Shown: positions 36,013 to 43,994 of the stretch, one piece after another
Numbering within the stretch: the stretch's first letter is position 1
Layout: each line of letters begins with the position of its first letter
Origin: Candidatus Palauibacter polyketidifaciens
Lineage (GTDB): Bacteria; Gemmatimonadota; Gemmatimonadetes; Palauibacterales; Palauibacteraceae
Assembly (NCBI RefSeq): GCF_947581785.1
Contig: NZ_CANPVO010000023.1
Coordinates: 51,250-115,249 of the forward strand
Reading direction: 5' to 3'
DNA: 64,000 nucleotides
The notes under the pieces: generated by a model
The model's database searches: none
What the model was told of the DNA's origin: nothing
What the model saw: the letters and a program-made list of their open reading frames with translations, nothing else
Program-made: the position numbers and the translations under genes

Positions 36013-36383
36013 GGCTCGCTCTCCTCGAGGTCGTCGAGGATCCGCCGCATGCGCTCCAGTTCCTCCGGCGACACTTCCCGGCCCGAGATGAGTTGGGCGA
36101 GGACGAGTTCCGCCGACCCGCCGAAGATCTTGTCCCGGATCCGGGCCAGGGCCGTCTCTCCCGCCGTCTCGGAGGCGACGAGCGGGAAGTATCGATAGGC
36201 GCGCCCCTCCGCCTCGTGCCGGACGGCGCCCTTCTTCTCCAGGATCTGGAGGATCTTGAGAACGGTCGTGTAGCCGACCTCATCCTCGAGTGCCTCCATG
36301 ACCTCGCTCACGGAGCCGGACCCGCGGCGCCACAGGACGCTCATGATGTCCAGCTCCCGGTCGCTGAATGTCGGATCCCTCAA
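36009..36383 (-). CDS. BlaI/MecI/CopY-family transcriptional repressor
   Basis: A 124-residue winged-helix repressor (FSDRELDIMSVLWRRGSGSVSEVMEAL, VGYTTVLKILQILEKKG, then a dimerisation tail). I place the start at TTG 36383 because a near-perfect AAGGAGGTGA lies 4 nt upstream; the ATG at 36431 would put that site inside the gene. It should be cleaved by the M56 protease encoded next. Two palindromes in the upstream region are its likely operators, and the divergent AcnX genes may be under the same control. Confidence 0.88.
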   Translation of the reverse strand: MRDPTFSDRELDIMSVLWRRGSGSVSEVMEALEDEVGYTTVLKILQILEKKGAVRHEAEGRAYRYFPLVASETAGETALARIRDKIFGGSAELVLAQLISGREVSPEELERMRRILDDLEESEP

Positions 36384-36422
36384 GGCTTCACCTCCTTCAG
36401 ACAACGTCCCCGCCCAAACATA

Positions 36423-36486
36423 TACGAACATCTTCGTACGAAAGGATACGTGGTTCAGTCCGCCTCGTCAACGAAGATCTTCGTAC
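36423..36486. promoter_or_regulatory. Twin palindromic operators (putative BlaI-family sites)
   Basis: TACGAACATCTTCGTA (36423-36438: TACGAA/TTCGTA arms, 4-nt centre) and ACGAAGATCTTCGT (36471-36484, a perfect 14-bp palindrome) are one-mismatch copies of ACGAANATCTTCGTAC about 47 bp apart. They lie between the repressor start (36383) and the divergent AcnX start (36603). BlaI-type repressors bind dyads of this size. Binding is inferred. Confidence 0.65.
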
Positions 36487-36602
36487 ATGCGCCGGCCCTT
36501 GTGAATCCCGACCGGTCGACCAAGGCTCCCGGAACAACCCCGACCTCCGACGAGAACGCCTTTGACGGGGCCATATCCGAGCAGGTGACAACCGACGGTG
36601 CG

Positions 36603-37943
36603 ATGGATCTGAGACGGGACGAGCGAGAGGTCCTCGACGGAAGCCGGGGGGAGATCCCCCGCAAGCTCCTCCTCACCATGGTCCGCTTCGGCGCGGCGAT
36701 GGATGCGGAGCGGCTCGTGCCGGTGGAGGGTCCCGGGCACCTCGTGATCCCGGAGTCCAAGCCCGGCGTGGGGGCGCGAACGGAGTTCCTCGAGGCGCTC
36801 GTCGACGCCGGGGTTCGGGCCGCGCTCCCCTTCACGGCCGACCCGGCCACGATCCTCAACGAGACGCTGTCGGATCTGACGGACGAGCAGCGGGAGCGGC
36901 TCGCCCGCGCGTACCCGATGGAGGTGCGCTACCGGGAGGCGCTCACGAAGCTGGGGCTGCGCGACGCGGGCGGGCTGACCTGCACGCCGTGGTTCGAGGA
37001 GGTGGCGAACCGGCCCTCGTACGGCCAGATCGTCGCGTGGGCGGAGTCCTCCGCGGTGGTGTACGCGAACTCCGTCATCGGCGCGCGCACGCACCGGAAT
37101 CCCGGAATCATCGATCTCATCTCCAACGTCGTCGGCAAGACGCCGCTCGCGGGCCTGCTGACCGACGAGGGGCGGCGGGCGAACTGGCTCGTCGAGGTCG
37201 AGGCGGAGGGGCCGATCAACGGCCAGGTGCTCGGCTACCTCATCGGGCGCGAGGTCGGCGACGGGATCCCCTGGGTGACGGGCCTAGCGGACATGCTCGA
37301 GGGCGGCAAGCACCCCGCCAGCGGGAAGTTCCTGCGCGACTTCGGGACGAACGCCTCCGTGGGGGGCGGGGTCGGCCTCTTTCACGTGGAAGGCGTCACC
37401 GTGGAGGCGAAGCGGTACGGCCGGCGGCTCATCCGCGACGACGCCCGCCGGCTGACGATCGACGAAGGGCGGATCGAGTCTGTCGGGGCGTCGCTGCGCG
37501 CCCACCGCCCGGTCGAGGAGCTGCGGCCGAACAAGGTCCTGCTCGGCTGCCCGCACCTCACCTACGACCAGCTCTGCGCGTGGACGGATGCCGTGGAGGG
37601 CGAACTCGCCAACGCCGGGCGCGACCGCCTCGCGGTGGAGACGGTCTTCGTCGCGGCCCCCGACGTGGTGTCCCGCTTCCGCGCCGAACATCCGGGCTTC
37701 GCGACCCTCGCCCTCGCGGGAGGACACGTGGGCTCCTTCTGTCTCGAGGCGTTCATGCAGGACCCGATCCTCGCGCCCGCCTGCGTCGTCACGAACTCGA
37801 ACAAGCTCCGCTACTACAGCCGGAACGTGTACATGCTCGACGACGAGGCGCTCCTGCGGGTGATGGTGACGGGCAGCACCCAGGGTGCCGCAGCGCCCTC
37901 CCCGGGGGCCTCCTCACGGACCTCCATCCGGGATCGCGCCTGA
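36603..37943 (+). CDS. Aconitase X (AcnX) catalytic large subunit
   Basis: A 446-residue protein of the AcnX/DUF521 family (EREVLDGSRGEIPRKLLLTMVRFGAAMDAERLVPVEGPGHL; VYANSVIGARTHRNPG; TNSNKLRYYS near the end). Three cysteines expected to hold the iron-sulfur cluster are visible at about 127 (LTCTPW), 316 (LGCPHLT) and 394 (PACVVTNSN). Bacterial two-subunit AcnX enzymes dehydrate cis-3-hydroxy-L-proline; archaeal ones act on mevalonate phosphate. The first is likelier in a bacterium, but no proline genes flank it. One-base overlap (TGATG) with the small subunit. Confidence 0.9.
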   Translation: MDLRRDEREVLDGSRGEIPRKLLLTMVRFGAAMDAERLVPVEGPGHLVIPESKPGVGARTEFLEALVDAGVRAALPFTADPATILNETLSDLTDEQRERLARAYPMEVRYREALTKLGLRDAGGLTCTPWFEEVANRPSYGQIVAWAESSAVVYANSVIGARTHRNPGIIDLISNVVGKTPLAGLLTDEGRRANWLVEVEAEGPINGQVLGYLIGREVGDGIPWVTGLADMLEGGKHPASGKFLRDFGTNASVGGGVGLFHVEGVTVEAKRYGRRLIRDDARRLTIDEGRIESVGASLRAHRPVEELRPNKVLLGCPHLTYDQLCAWTDAVEGELANAGRDRLAVETVFVAAPDVVSRFRAEHPGFATLALAGGHVGSFCLEAFMQDPILAPACVVTNSNKLRYYSRNVYMLDDEALLRVMVTGSTQGAAAPSPGASSRTSIRDRA

Positions 37944-38380
37944 TGCCCTGCCTTCAGGGCCGGGCGCTGATCGCCGGCGAGATCGCGGCGCCCGCCGCGG
38001 TGTCCCGCGTCGGGTTCAACCCCTTCGCGAGCTTCAGCGACCAGTTCGACGGCGGGATCGACACGGCCGTGTGCGGGGATCCGCAGAACACCGAACTCTT
38101 CGGCGAGCCGCTCACCGGACGGATCGTCCTCGCGCCCTTCTGTGTGGGCTCGACGTCGGCCGGACCCTGCTGGGAGCGCATCGCCGAACTCGGCCTCGCC
38201 CCCGCCGGACTCCTCCTTCCCGGGGACGTGGATCCGCTCACGGCCGGGGGGCTCATCCTGGCCGATGTCTGGCTCGACACGCCGATCGTGTGCGTGGACC
38301 GGCTGGGGCCCGAACTGCTCGATCAGGTCGAGACCGGCGACGAACTGCGGGTCGGCCGTGACGGCGTTGTGACCTGGTAG
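37943..38380 (+). CDS. AcnX small (swivel, DUF126) subunit
   Basis: A 145-residue protein matching the swivelling domain of split AcnX enzymes: LQGRALIAGEIAAPAAVSRVGFNPFASFSDQFDGG, LAPFCVGSTSAGPCWERI and IVCVDRLGPELLDQVETGDELRVG. It closes over the active site of the large subunit encoded just upstream. The pair is complete, so the holoenzyme should be functional. No further genes follow on this strand; the next gene converges. Confidence 0.9.
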   Translation: MPCLQGRALIAGEIAAPAAVSRVGFNPFASFSDQFDGGIDTAVCGDPQNTELFGEPLTGRIVLAPFCVGSTSAGPCWERIAELGLAPAGLLLPGDVDPLTAGGLILADVWLDTPIVCVDRLGPELLDQVETGDELRVGRDGVVTW

Positions 38381-38420
38381 CCCTCAGCCCGCAGCCCTGG
38401 CAGGCCAGGCGTCCGCCGCG

Positions 38421-39323
38421 TCAGTCATCAGAGGCCGTGAGCCAGCCTTCCCGCTCGAAGGCGGGCGACGGGTAGGTGTAGAACCCCTTCCCGGACTTCA
38501 CGCCCAGTTCCCCGCGCTCGATCATTCGGTCGAGGAAGCCGGGCGGCCGGTCCGACGGGTCTCCGGAGGCCTCGTAGTACACGTTCTCGATGTCGCGCAC
38601 GACGTCGAGTCCGACGACGTCCATGAGTCCGCACGGCCCCAGCGGCGTGCCCCAGTCGAGCATCCACGCCCGGTCGATCTCTTCCGCGCTCAGGTATCCG
38701 CCGGCGATCAGGTGCAGCGACTCCTTCTTCACGGCGCGCCAGATCCGGTTCGTCGGATAGCCCTGGATCTCGCGGCGGGCGACGATCGGCACGAGGCCGA
38801 GCCGGCGCAGGAACCGCTTTGCCGCGTCGGTCGTCGCGGGGTCGGTGCCGGGGTGTCCCATGACCTCGACCTTGAGATCCTCCGGCGTGCCGAAGTTCAT
38901 GTTCGTGAACCGCCCCGGACGGCCCGTCGACTCCGCCAGCCACGATCCCGGCAGCGAGGAGGTGTTGGAGGCGATGAACGCGTCCGCCGGCGCCGCCGCG
39001 CCGATTTGCCCGAGAACGACACGCTTCAGTTCGAGGTCTTCGGGGACCGTCTCGATGACCCAGTCCGCCTCCCGCACACAGTCCTCGAGATCCCGGCACG
39101 CCTCCACGTGCCCATGCGTCGCGCCGGCCCCGTGCCCGTCCGCCCCGTCCGCGGCCTCGAGCAGTGCGCGCACATCTTCGATCGCTCCGGCGAGCGCCTC
39201 TTCCGAGACATCTTGCAGCCGCGCGCGCACCCCCCGCACCGCGCAGCCGTACGCGATCCGCCGTCCCATCGTTCCCGCGCCGATAATGGCTACGATCCCC
39301 GCGACGCGCTCCGTGCCGGACAT
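38421..39323 (-). CDS. 3-hydroxyacyl-CoA dehydrogenase-like NAD-binding protein with altered catalytic His
   Basis: A 300-residue protein: Rossmann motif VAIIGAGTMGRRIAYG (residues 11-26), DWVIETVPEDLELK, SNTSS (119-123) and a C-terminal helical domain (GYPTNRIWRAVKKESLHLI, LDWGTPLGPCGLMDVVGLDVV). In the usual HFFNP segment it reads NMNFGTP, so by my alignment the catalytic His is Asn143, while the Glu (E153) is kept. It may have changed activity, as a carnitine- or gulonate-type dehydrogenase does not lose this His. Divergent from the BKACE gene by 100 nt. Confidence 0.82.
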   Translation of the reverse strand: MSGTERVAGIVAIIGAGTMGRRIAYGCAVRGVRARLQDVSEEALAGAIEDVRALLEAADGADGHGAGATHGHVEACRDLEDCVREADWVIETVPEDLELKRVVLGQIGAAAPADAFIASNTSSLPGSWLAESTGRPGRFTNMNFGTPEDLKVEVMGHPGTDPATTDAAKRFLRRLGLVPIVARREIQGYPTNRIWRAVKKESLHLIAGGYLSAEEIDRAWMLDWGTPLGPCGLMDVVGLDVVRDIENVYYEASGDPSDRPPGFLDRMIERGELGVKSGKGFYTYPSPAFEREGWLTASDD

Positions 39324-39423
39324 GGCATCCTCTTGTGAATCGGTGTGAGATGGTCAAGGCTCCCGGAGGACCGGGAACGACCTCCCGAGACGAACACAGC
39401 CGTCACAGCCTTCCGAGGAGCGG

Positions 39424-40383
39424 ATGACCACAACCTGGAACTACGGCGACCCCTACGCCTACATGGACAGGGTCGCCGGCGGCATGCCCCCCGTCATCAT
39501 CTGCCTGGCCGCGAACGGCGGCATCCAGGGCAAGGAGTATAACGACGCCCTCCCGGAGACGTCCGAGGAACTGGCCGACTCCGTCGGCGAGGCGTACGAC
39601 GCGGGCGCCTCGATGGTGCACATCCACGCCCGCGACCCCGGGACGCTGTGGAAGGGGGCGACGACGACGGAAGTGTGGCTGGAAGCGAACCGCCGCCTGC
39701 GCGAACGCTGCCCCGAGATCATCATCAACAACACGACTGGCGGCGACCTGTGGATGGACGATGAACAGCGCCTGTCCTGCCTCGACGCCAACCCCGAGGT
39801 CGCGTCGCTGAACCTCGCCCCGGACATGGGCAAGTTCAAACTCAAGCCGCGCGGGGAGGAGTACACGCACCCCCGCCCCGCGATCGACTTCGACGACTGC
39901 ACGCCCTTTTCCTACAAGCAGATCGCACACTTCGCGGCGGAGATGAAGGCGCGCGGCATCAAGCCCGAACTCGAGACGTACCACCCCGGCTGCGGGTGGG
40001 TGATCCGGGACCTGATGGCGCAGGGCCTCATCGAACCGCCCTACTGGGTACAGACCGTGATGGGCTACCAGACGTCGAGCTGGCCGACCGTCGACAACGT
40101 CGTGAACATGGTCCGCGAGTTCCCGGAGGGTTCCGTCTGGCTCTGCTCCGGCATCGGACCGCACCAGCTCCCGATGACCACGCTCGCGACCCTCATGGGA
40201 GGACATGTCCGCGTCGGCCTCGAGGACAACATCTACTACCGCCGCGGCCACAAGGTGGAGAGCAACCGCCAGCTCGTGGAGCGCGCCGTCCGGATCGCGC
40301 ACGAGCTGAACCGCGAGGTCGCCACGCCCGCGCAGGCGCGCGAGATGCTGGGCCTCTCTTCAACCCCCTCACAGTACGGCTGA
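39424..40383 (+). CDS. Beta-keto acid cleavage enzyme (BKACE, DUF849)
   Basis: A 319-residue TIM-barrel enzyme. Zinc ligands are in MVHIHARDP, with supporting VIICLAANGGIQGKEY at the start and LMGGHVRVGLEDNIYY near the end. BKACEs condense a beta-keto acid with acetyl-CoA and release acetoacetate plus a new CoA ester; known substrates include 3-keto-5-aminohexanoate and 3-dehydrocarnitine. GAGGAGCGG precedes the ATG. It leads an operon with an APC permease (4-nt gap) and a Tat-exported PLP enzyme, so a basic or quaternary amino substrate is plausible. Confidence 0.9.
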   Translation: MTTTWNYGDPYAYMDRVAGGMPPVIICLAANGGIQGKEYNDALPETSEELADSVGEAYDAGASMVHIHARDPGTLWKGATTTEVWLEANRRLRERCPEIIINNTTGGDLWMDDEQRLSCLDANPEVASLNLAPDMGKFKLKPRGEEYTHPRPAIDFDDCTPFSYKQIAHFAAEMKARGIKPELETYHPGCGWVIRDLMAQGLIEPPYWVQTVMGYQTSSWPTVDNVVNMVREFPEGSVWLCSGIGPHQLPMTTLATLMGGHVRVGLEDNIYYRRGHKVESNRQLVERAVRIAHELNREVATPAQAREMLGLSSTPSQYG

Positions 40384-40387
40384 GCCC

Positions 40388-41866
40388 ATGACCGAGCCCA
40401 TCACCGAGCCGGCGTCCCCGGACGCGGGCGGCGAGCGGGAGGTCCTCGGGAGAGGGATCCGGCTTCGGTCGCTCTTCTCGCTCGCCTTCGGCACCATCAT
40501 CGGGGTCGGCTGGATCACGGTCATGGGGGCGTGGCTGAGCGGCGCCGGCGCGATCGGGGCCATCATCGCCTTCGTGGTCGGCGGCCTCGGCATGCTCGCG
40601 ATCGGGCTCTGCTACTCGGAGATGGCGGCCGCGTACCCGGTCACCGGCGGCGAGGTCGCGTACGTGTTCGAGGCGTGGGGGGCGCGCTGGAGCTTCGCCG
40701 CCGCGTGGTTCCTCGCCTTCTCCTACATCTTCACGACCTCCTTCGAGGCGATCTCCGTGGAATGGGTCGTGTCGGCTCTCGTCCCGGGGTTCGGCGGTCC
40801 GGTCATCTACACGCTGCTGGGGCAGGAGGTGCGGCTGTGGAGCCTGGCTCTCGGACTCGCCGTGATGGCCGCGATCACGCTGATCAACTACCGCGGCGGA
40901 AAAACGGCCGCGTGGTTCCAGGATCTGATGACCGCCGGGCTCATCATTCTCACCATGATCTTCGTGATCGCCGGCGTGGTGGGCGGCAGCGTCGCGAACC
41001 TCGATCCCACGTTCACGGGGACGACGCCGGGGGCAGCCCTGATCGGCGTGGGCATCGTGCTCGGGACCGCCGCGTTCTGGTTCGCCGGCTTCGACACGAT
41101 TCCACAGGCGATGGAGGAGGTGGAGGAGGGCGCGAAGCTGCGGCTCCTGCCGCGGGTCATGGGCGCGTCGATCCTGTTCGCGCTCGTTTTCTATTGCCTG
41201 GTGATTCTGGCGACGGCCATGAGCATGCCCCGTGCGGAGTTGCTCGCATCCGAACTTCCGGCCGCGGCGGCGATCGAGGCCGCCCTCGGCTCGCCGTTTC
41301 TGGGCCGGATCGTGCTGTTCGCCGGGCTCTGCGGGCTGATCACGACGTGGAACGCGATCTTCTTCGCCTCCACGCGGATCGTCTTCGCCATGGCTCGGGC
41401 GCACATGATCCCCCACCGCCTCGCCAAGGTGCACGACCGCTACGGCTCACCCTCCGCCGCCGTCCTCTTCGTGGCCGTCATGGGGAGCGTGGGGGCGCTG
41501 TTCGGCCGCAACGCCATCCTCGTCATCGTCGGAGGCGCCGCGATCTCGGCAATGATCGTTTTCCTGGTCGTCGTGCTCGGGGTCCTGCGGCTGCGGAAGA
41601 CGCGCCCCGACCACCCGCGACCCTACACGGTGCCCGGCGGCCGGGGCTTCCTGTATCTCAGCGCCGTCGTCGCGCTGGGGCTGCTCGGCGCTTCGATCTG
41701 GGAACCCTTCCACGGGGCGGGCGGCCGGATTCCCGCCGAGTGGATCGTCCTCGTCGTCTGGGCGGCGCTGGGGCTCGTCTTCTACCGCGCCGCCGCGCCC
41801 CTCCGCCGCCAGGTGAGCGACAGGAGACTCCGCTGGCTCATCCTCAGCGACGAGGATCCGGAATGA
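40388..41866 (+). CDS. APC-family amino acid permease
   Basis: A 492-residue, about 12-helix transporter. TM1 has FGTIIGVGWITVMGAWLSGAG, TM2-3 MAAAYPVTGGEVAYVFEAWG, and the sixth helix region FWFAGFDTIPQAMEEVEEGAK. It lies between the BKACE gene and the class V PLP enzyme gene with a 4-nt gap and a 4-nt overlap, so it probably imports the compound they act on. The substrate is presumably an amino acid or betaine. It is not closely similar to the other APC permease at 11.2 kb. Confidence 0.88.
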   Translation: MTEPITEPASPDAGGEREVLGRGIRLRSLFSLAFGTIIGVGWITVMGAWLSGAGAIGAIIAFVVGGLGMLAIGLCYSEMAAAYPVTGGEVAYVFEAWGARWSFAAAWFLAFSYIFTTSFEAISVEWVVSALVPGFGGPVIYTLLGQEVRLWSLALGLAVMAAITLINYRGGKTAAWFQDLMTAGLIILTMIFVIAGVVGGSVANLDPTFTGTTPGAALIGVGIVLGTAAFWFAGFDTIPQAMEEVEEGAKLRLLPRVMGASILFALVFYCLVILATAMSMPRAELLASELPAAAAIEAALGSPFLGRIVLFAGLCGLITTWNAIFFASTRIVFAMARAHMIPHRLAKVHDRYGSPSAAVLFVAVMGSVGALFGRNAILVIVGGAAISAMIVFLVVVLGVLRLRKTRPDHPRPYTVPGGRGFLYLSAVVALGLLGASIWEPFHGAGGRIPAEWIVLVVWAALGLVFYRAAAPLRRQVSDRRLRWLILSDEDPE

Positions 41867-43203
41867 ACACGAGTCGACGCAGCTTCCTCCGCCGGTCCGC
41901 GGGCGCGCTGGCGCTGGCCCCGATCGTGCCCGTGGGGCGGCTCGCCCTGCACGCCGGACGGGATGGCGCGATCCCCGACCCTGGGACCCACTCGTCGGCC
42001 GACGCGGGTTCGCGGTCCGACGGTCCGGGTCGCCCGCAGGAAGCCTGGGTGGCCCGCGCGCGGGCCGAGATCCCCGCCTCGACCGAGAGTCTGTACTTCC
42101 AGACGGGCGGGATCGGCCCCGCCCCGAACGCGGTCATCGACCACGTCCAGGAACGACTCGTCTTCCAGAACCGGAGCCCGGCGGAACCCCGTATTGCGGA
42201 CGAGATGGCGCGGATCGAGCCCGACCTGCGGGCCCAACTGGCGCGCGTGTTCGGGGCCGAGACCGAGGAGGTCGCGCTCACGCACAGCACCTCCGAGGGG
42301 ATCTCCATCGTCGCCTGGAGCCTGAACTGGGAGCCGGGGGACGAGGTCGTGATCTCCAACACGGAACACCCCGCCAACGTCGTCCCGTGGTACGTCCTCC
42401 GGGACCGGTTCGGGATCGCGATCCGCGAGATCGACCTGAGCCCCGGAACCGTACTCATCGACGAGGTTCGCGACCGGCTCTCCGACCGCACGCGGATGGT
42501 GAGCATCAGCCACGTGTCGCGGAACAACGGACGGACGCTGCGGAGCGACGAGTCCGCGGAACTGGGCGATCTGCTGCGCTCGCGCGGCGTGCGCTACCAC
42601 CTCGACGGCGCGCAGGGCCCCGGCTGCGTCCCGACCGACTTCCGCGCCCTCGGCTGCGACGGCTATTCGACCTGCGGCCACAAGTGGCTGCTCGGTCCCA
42701 AGGGCACGGGCGCGCTCTTCGTGCGCCGGGAGATGCTCGACGACGTGCAGCTCAGCTGGGCCGGCTCCCACAGCCACGCGACGATGGACTACGAGGGTGC
42801 GTACACCCTGCTCCCCAGCGCCGCCCGCTACGAGTTCGGCACCCGCGCGCTGGCCGACTTCGCCGGCTTCGCCCGCGCCGTCGACTGGATGGAGAACATC
42901 GGCCTGGAGAGGATCGAGGGCCGGATCCAGTCGCTCGTCGACCACGCGATCGAGATTGTCGACCGCACGGACGGGCTGGGCGTGTCGTCCCCCCGGGCGC
43001 GCCCCGACCGCTCAGGCGTATTCGTCGTTCAACTGCCCGAGGGATGCGACGCCACGCAGCTCTACAACGACCTGCGCGAAGACGAGGGAATCCTCGCCTC
43101 CCCGGTGCGAGAGGAGCGCGACTTCCGGCTATCCGTCCACTTCTTCAACACCCGCGACGAGATCGACGCCGCGATCGCGGCCATCGCGGAGCGCTGCAGC
43201 TGA
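41863..43203 (+). CDS. Tat-exported class V aminotransferase-fold PLP enzyme
   Basis: A 446-residue protein with a twin-arginine signal (TSRRSFLRRSAGALALAPIV) and a complete class V fold: LTHSTSEGISIVAWSL, EHPANVVPWY, VSISHVSRNNGRTL, YHLDGAQGPG (Asp for the ring nitrogen) and the PLP lysine K274 in STCGHKWLLGPKGTG. The family includes cysteine desulfurases, kynureninase and isopenicillin-N-epimerase-like enzymes. Tat export implies PLP is loaded in the cytoplasm and the enzyme works in the periplasm. Coupled to the permease by an ATGA overlap. Reaction unknown. Confidence 0.85.
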   Translation: MNTSRRSFLRRSAGALALAPIVPVGRLALHAGRDGAIPDPGTHSSADAGSRSDGPGRPQEAWVARARAEIPASTESLYFQTGGIGPAPNAVIDHVQERLVFQNRSPAEPRIADEMARIEPDLRAQLARVFGAETEEVALTHSTSEGISIVAWSLNWEPGDEVVISNTEHPANVVPWYVLRDRFGIAIREIDLSPGTVLIDEVRDRLSDRTRMVSISHVSRNNGRTLRSDESAELGDLLRSRGVRYHLDGAQGPGCVPTDFRALGCDGYSTCGHKWLLGPKGTGALFVRREMLDDVQLSWAGSHSHATMDYEGAYTLLPSAARYEFGTRALADFAGFARAVDWMENIGLERIEGRIQSLVDHAIEIVDRTDGLGVSSPRARPDRSGVFVVQLPEGCDATQLYNDLREDEGILASPVREERDFRLSVHFFNTRDEIDAAIAAIAERCS

Positions 43204-43237
43204 CCGGGAGCGGGTGAGCGGCCCACCCGCTACAGCT

Positions 43238-43615
43238 TCAGGCCCTGATCGTAGACACGTCGTAGAGGGGGATCCGCGCGTCTCGCGTGATCAGAACCAA
43301 CCCTTCCGCCTGCGCCTGGGCGATGAGCATTCTGTCGAACGGGTCACGATGGTGCGGAGGCAGCGTCGCGGCCCGCTCCGCGTGCTCGAACGTCAGTGGA
43401 AGGTGCGCCAACCGCTTTTCTTCTACCACGTCCGCCAGGTTGTCCGGTGCCGTAAGCCGGCCCTTGGCCTTTTTGGTCCCGATTTCCCAGCCCGAGACGG
43501 CGCTCACGAACACTTCGTTGCCGGGATCCGAGATGGCGTCCCGGGCCGGCTCGGCGATCCGGTCCCAGTCGGACACCCACCAGAGGAAGGCGTGCGTGTC
43601 GAGCAGCAGCCGCAC
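43238..43615 (-). CDS. VapC-type PIN-domain ribonuclease toxin
   Basis: A 125-residue PIN protein with the acidic residues of the magnesium site: LLLDTHAFLWW (Asp), SAVSGWEIGTK (Glu), RDPFDRMLIAQA (Asp) and LVLITRDARI (Asp). It probably cleaves RNA when released from its antitoxin. It begins at GTG, 2 nt after the antitoxin stop, the usual toxin-antitoxin arrangement. All acidic residues are present, so it looks active. Confidence 0.9.
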   Translation of the reverse strand: MRLLLDTHAFLWWVSDWDRIAEPARDAISDPGNEVFVSAVSGWEIGTKKAKGRLTAPDNLADVVEEKRLAHLPLTFEHAERAATLPPHHRDPFDRMLIAQAQAEGLVLITRDARIPLYDVSTIRA

Positions 43616-43617
43616 CC

Positions 43618-43869
43618 TCAGTCAGCGCTCGGGAAGATCGGGGAGTCTTCGAACGCCGCAATGATCTCGTCGTCGTCGTCATCGAAGTCCGGACCGATCA
43701 CGATCTGACCCTCGAGACCTCCCGGCTGTCGAGGTTCGACGGATTCCCGGTAGGGCGTCAGGCGCACCCACGGTCGTCCCGAATTGCAGATCACCACATC
43801 TTCCCCTTCCCGCGCCAGCCTGGCCAGGCGGGACAACTGTGACTTCGCCTCATGCATGTTGACCTTCAC
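43618..43869 (-). CDS. Phd/YefM-family antitoxin
   Basis: An 83-residue protein from a GTG start (KVNMHEAKSQLSRLARLAREGEDVVICNSGRPWVRL), the DNA-binding and dimerisation pattern of Phd antitoxins, followed by a toxin-wrapping tail with an acidic run (DFDDDDDE). It neutralises the PIN toxin encoded 2 nt downstream and should repress its own promoter through the palindromes at 43.9 kb. Confidence 0.88.
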   Translation of the reverse strand: MKVNMHEAKSQLSRLARLAREGEDVVICNSGRPWVRLTPYRESVEPRQPGGLEGQIVIGPDFDDDDDEIIAAFEDSPIFPSAD

Positions 43870-43898
43870 GGAGGCCGTCCTTCCTTGTCCGCATGAAA

Positions 43899-43922
43899 TC
43901 TAGCTAGACTTAGCTTAGCTAA
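43899..43922. promoter_or_regulatory. Paired TAGCTA palindromes, probable antitoxin operator
   Basis: TCTAGCTAGA (43899-43908, perfect) and TTAGCTAA (43915-43922, perfect) share the core TAGCTA with centres 15 bp apart, 30-53 nt upstream of the antitoxin GTG. The surrounding AT-rich stretch stands out from the genome and probably overlaps the promoter. Confidence 0.55.
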
Positions 43923-43994
43923 TATCCTTCGGACTGGCAAACACCTGCCGACACGTCGCTCTTCGCAGGCTGCGTCGGGGAGGGACTCCCGGCC

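Noticed and set aside
36009..36431. ATG at 36431 as the start of the BlaI-like repressor
   Set aside because: A near-perfect Shine-Dalgarno sequence would lie inside the gene, and the extra N-terminal residues are not family-like; TTG at 36383 fits better.
40193..41434. 413-residue minus-strand frame over the BKACE and permease genes
   Set aside because: Composition is typical of an antisense frame (His/Arg/Asp/Pro), and it has no recognisable motif.
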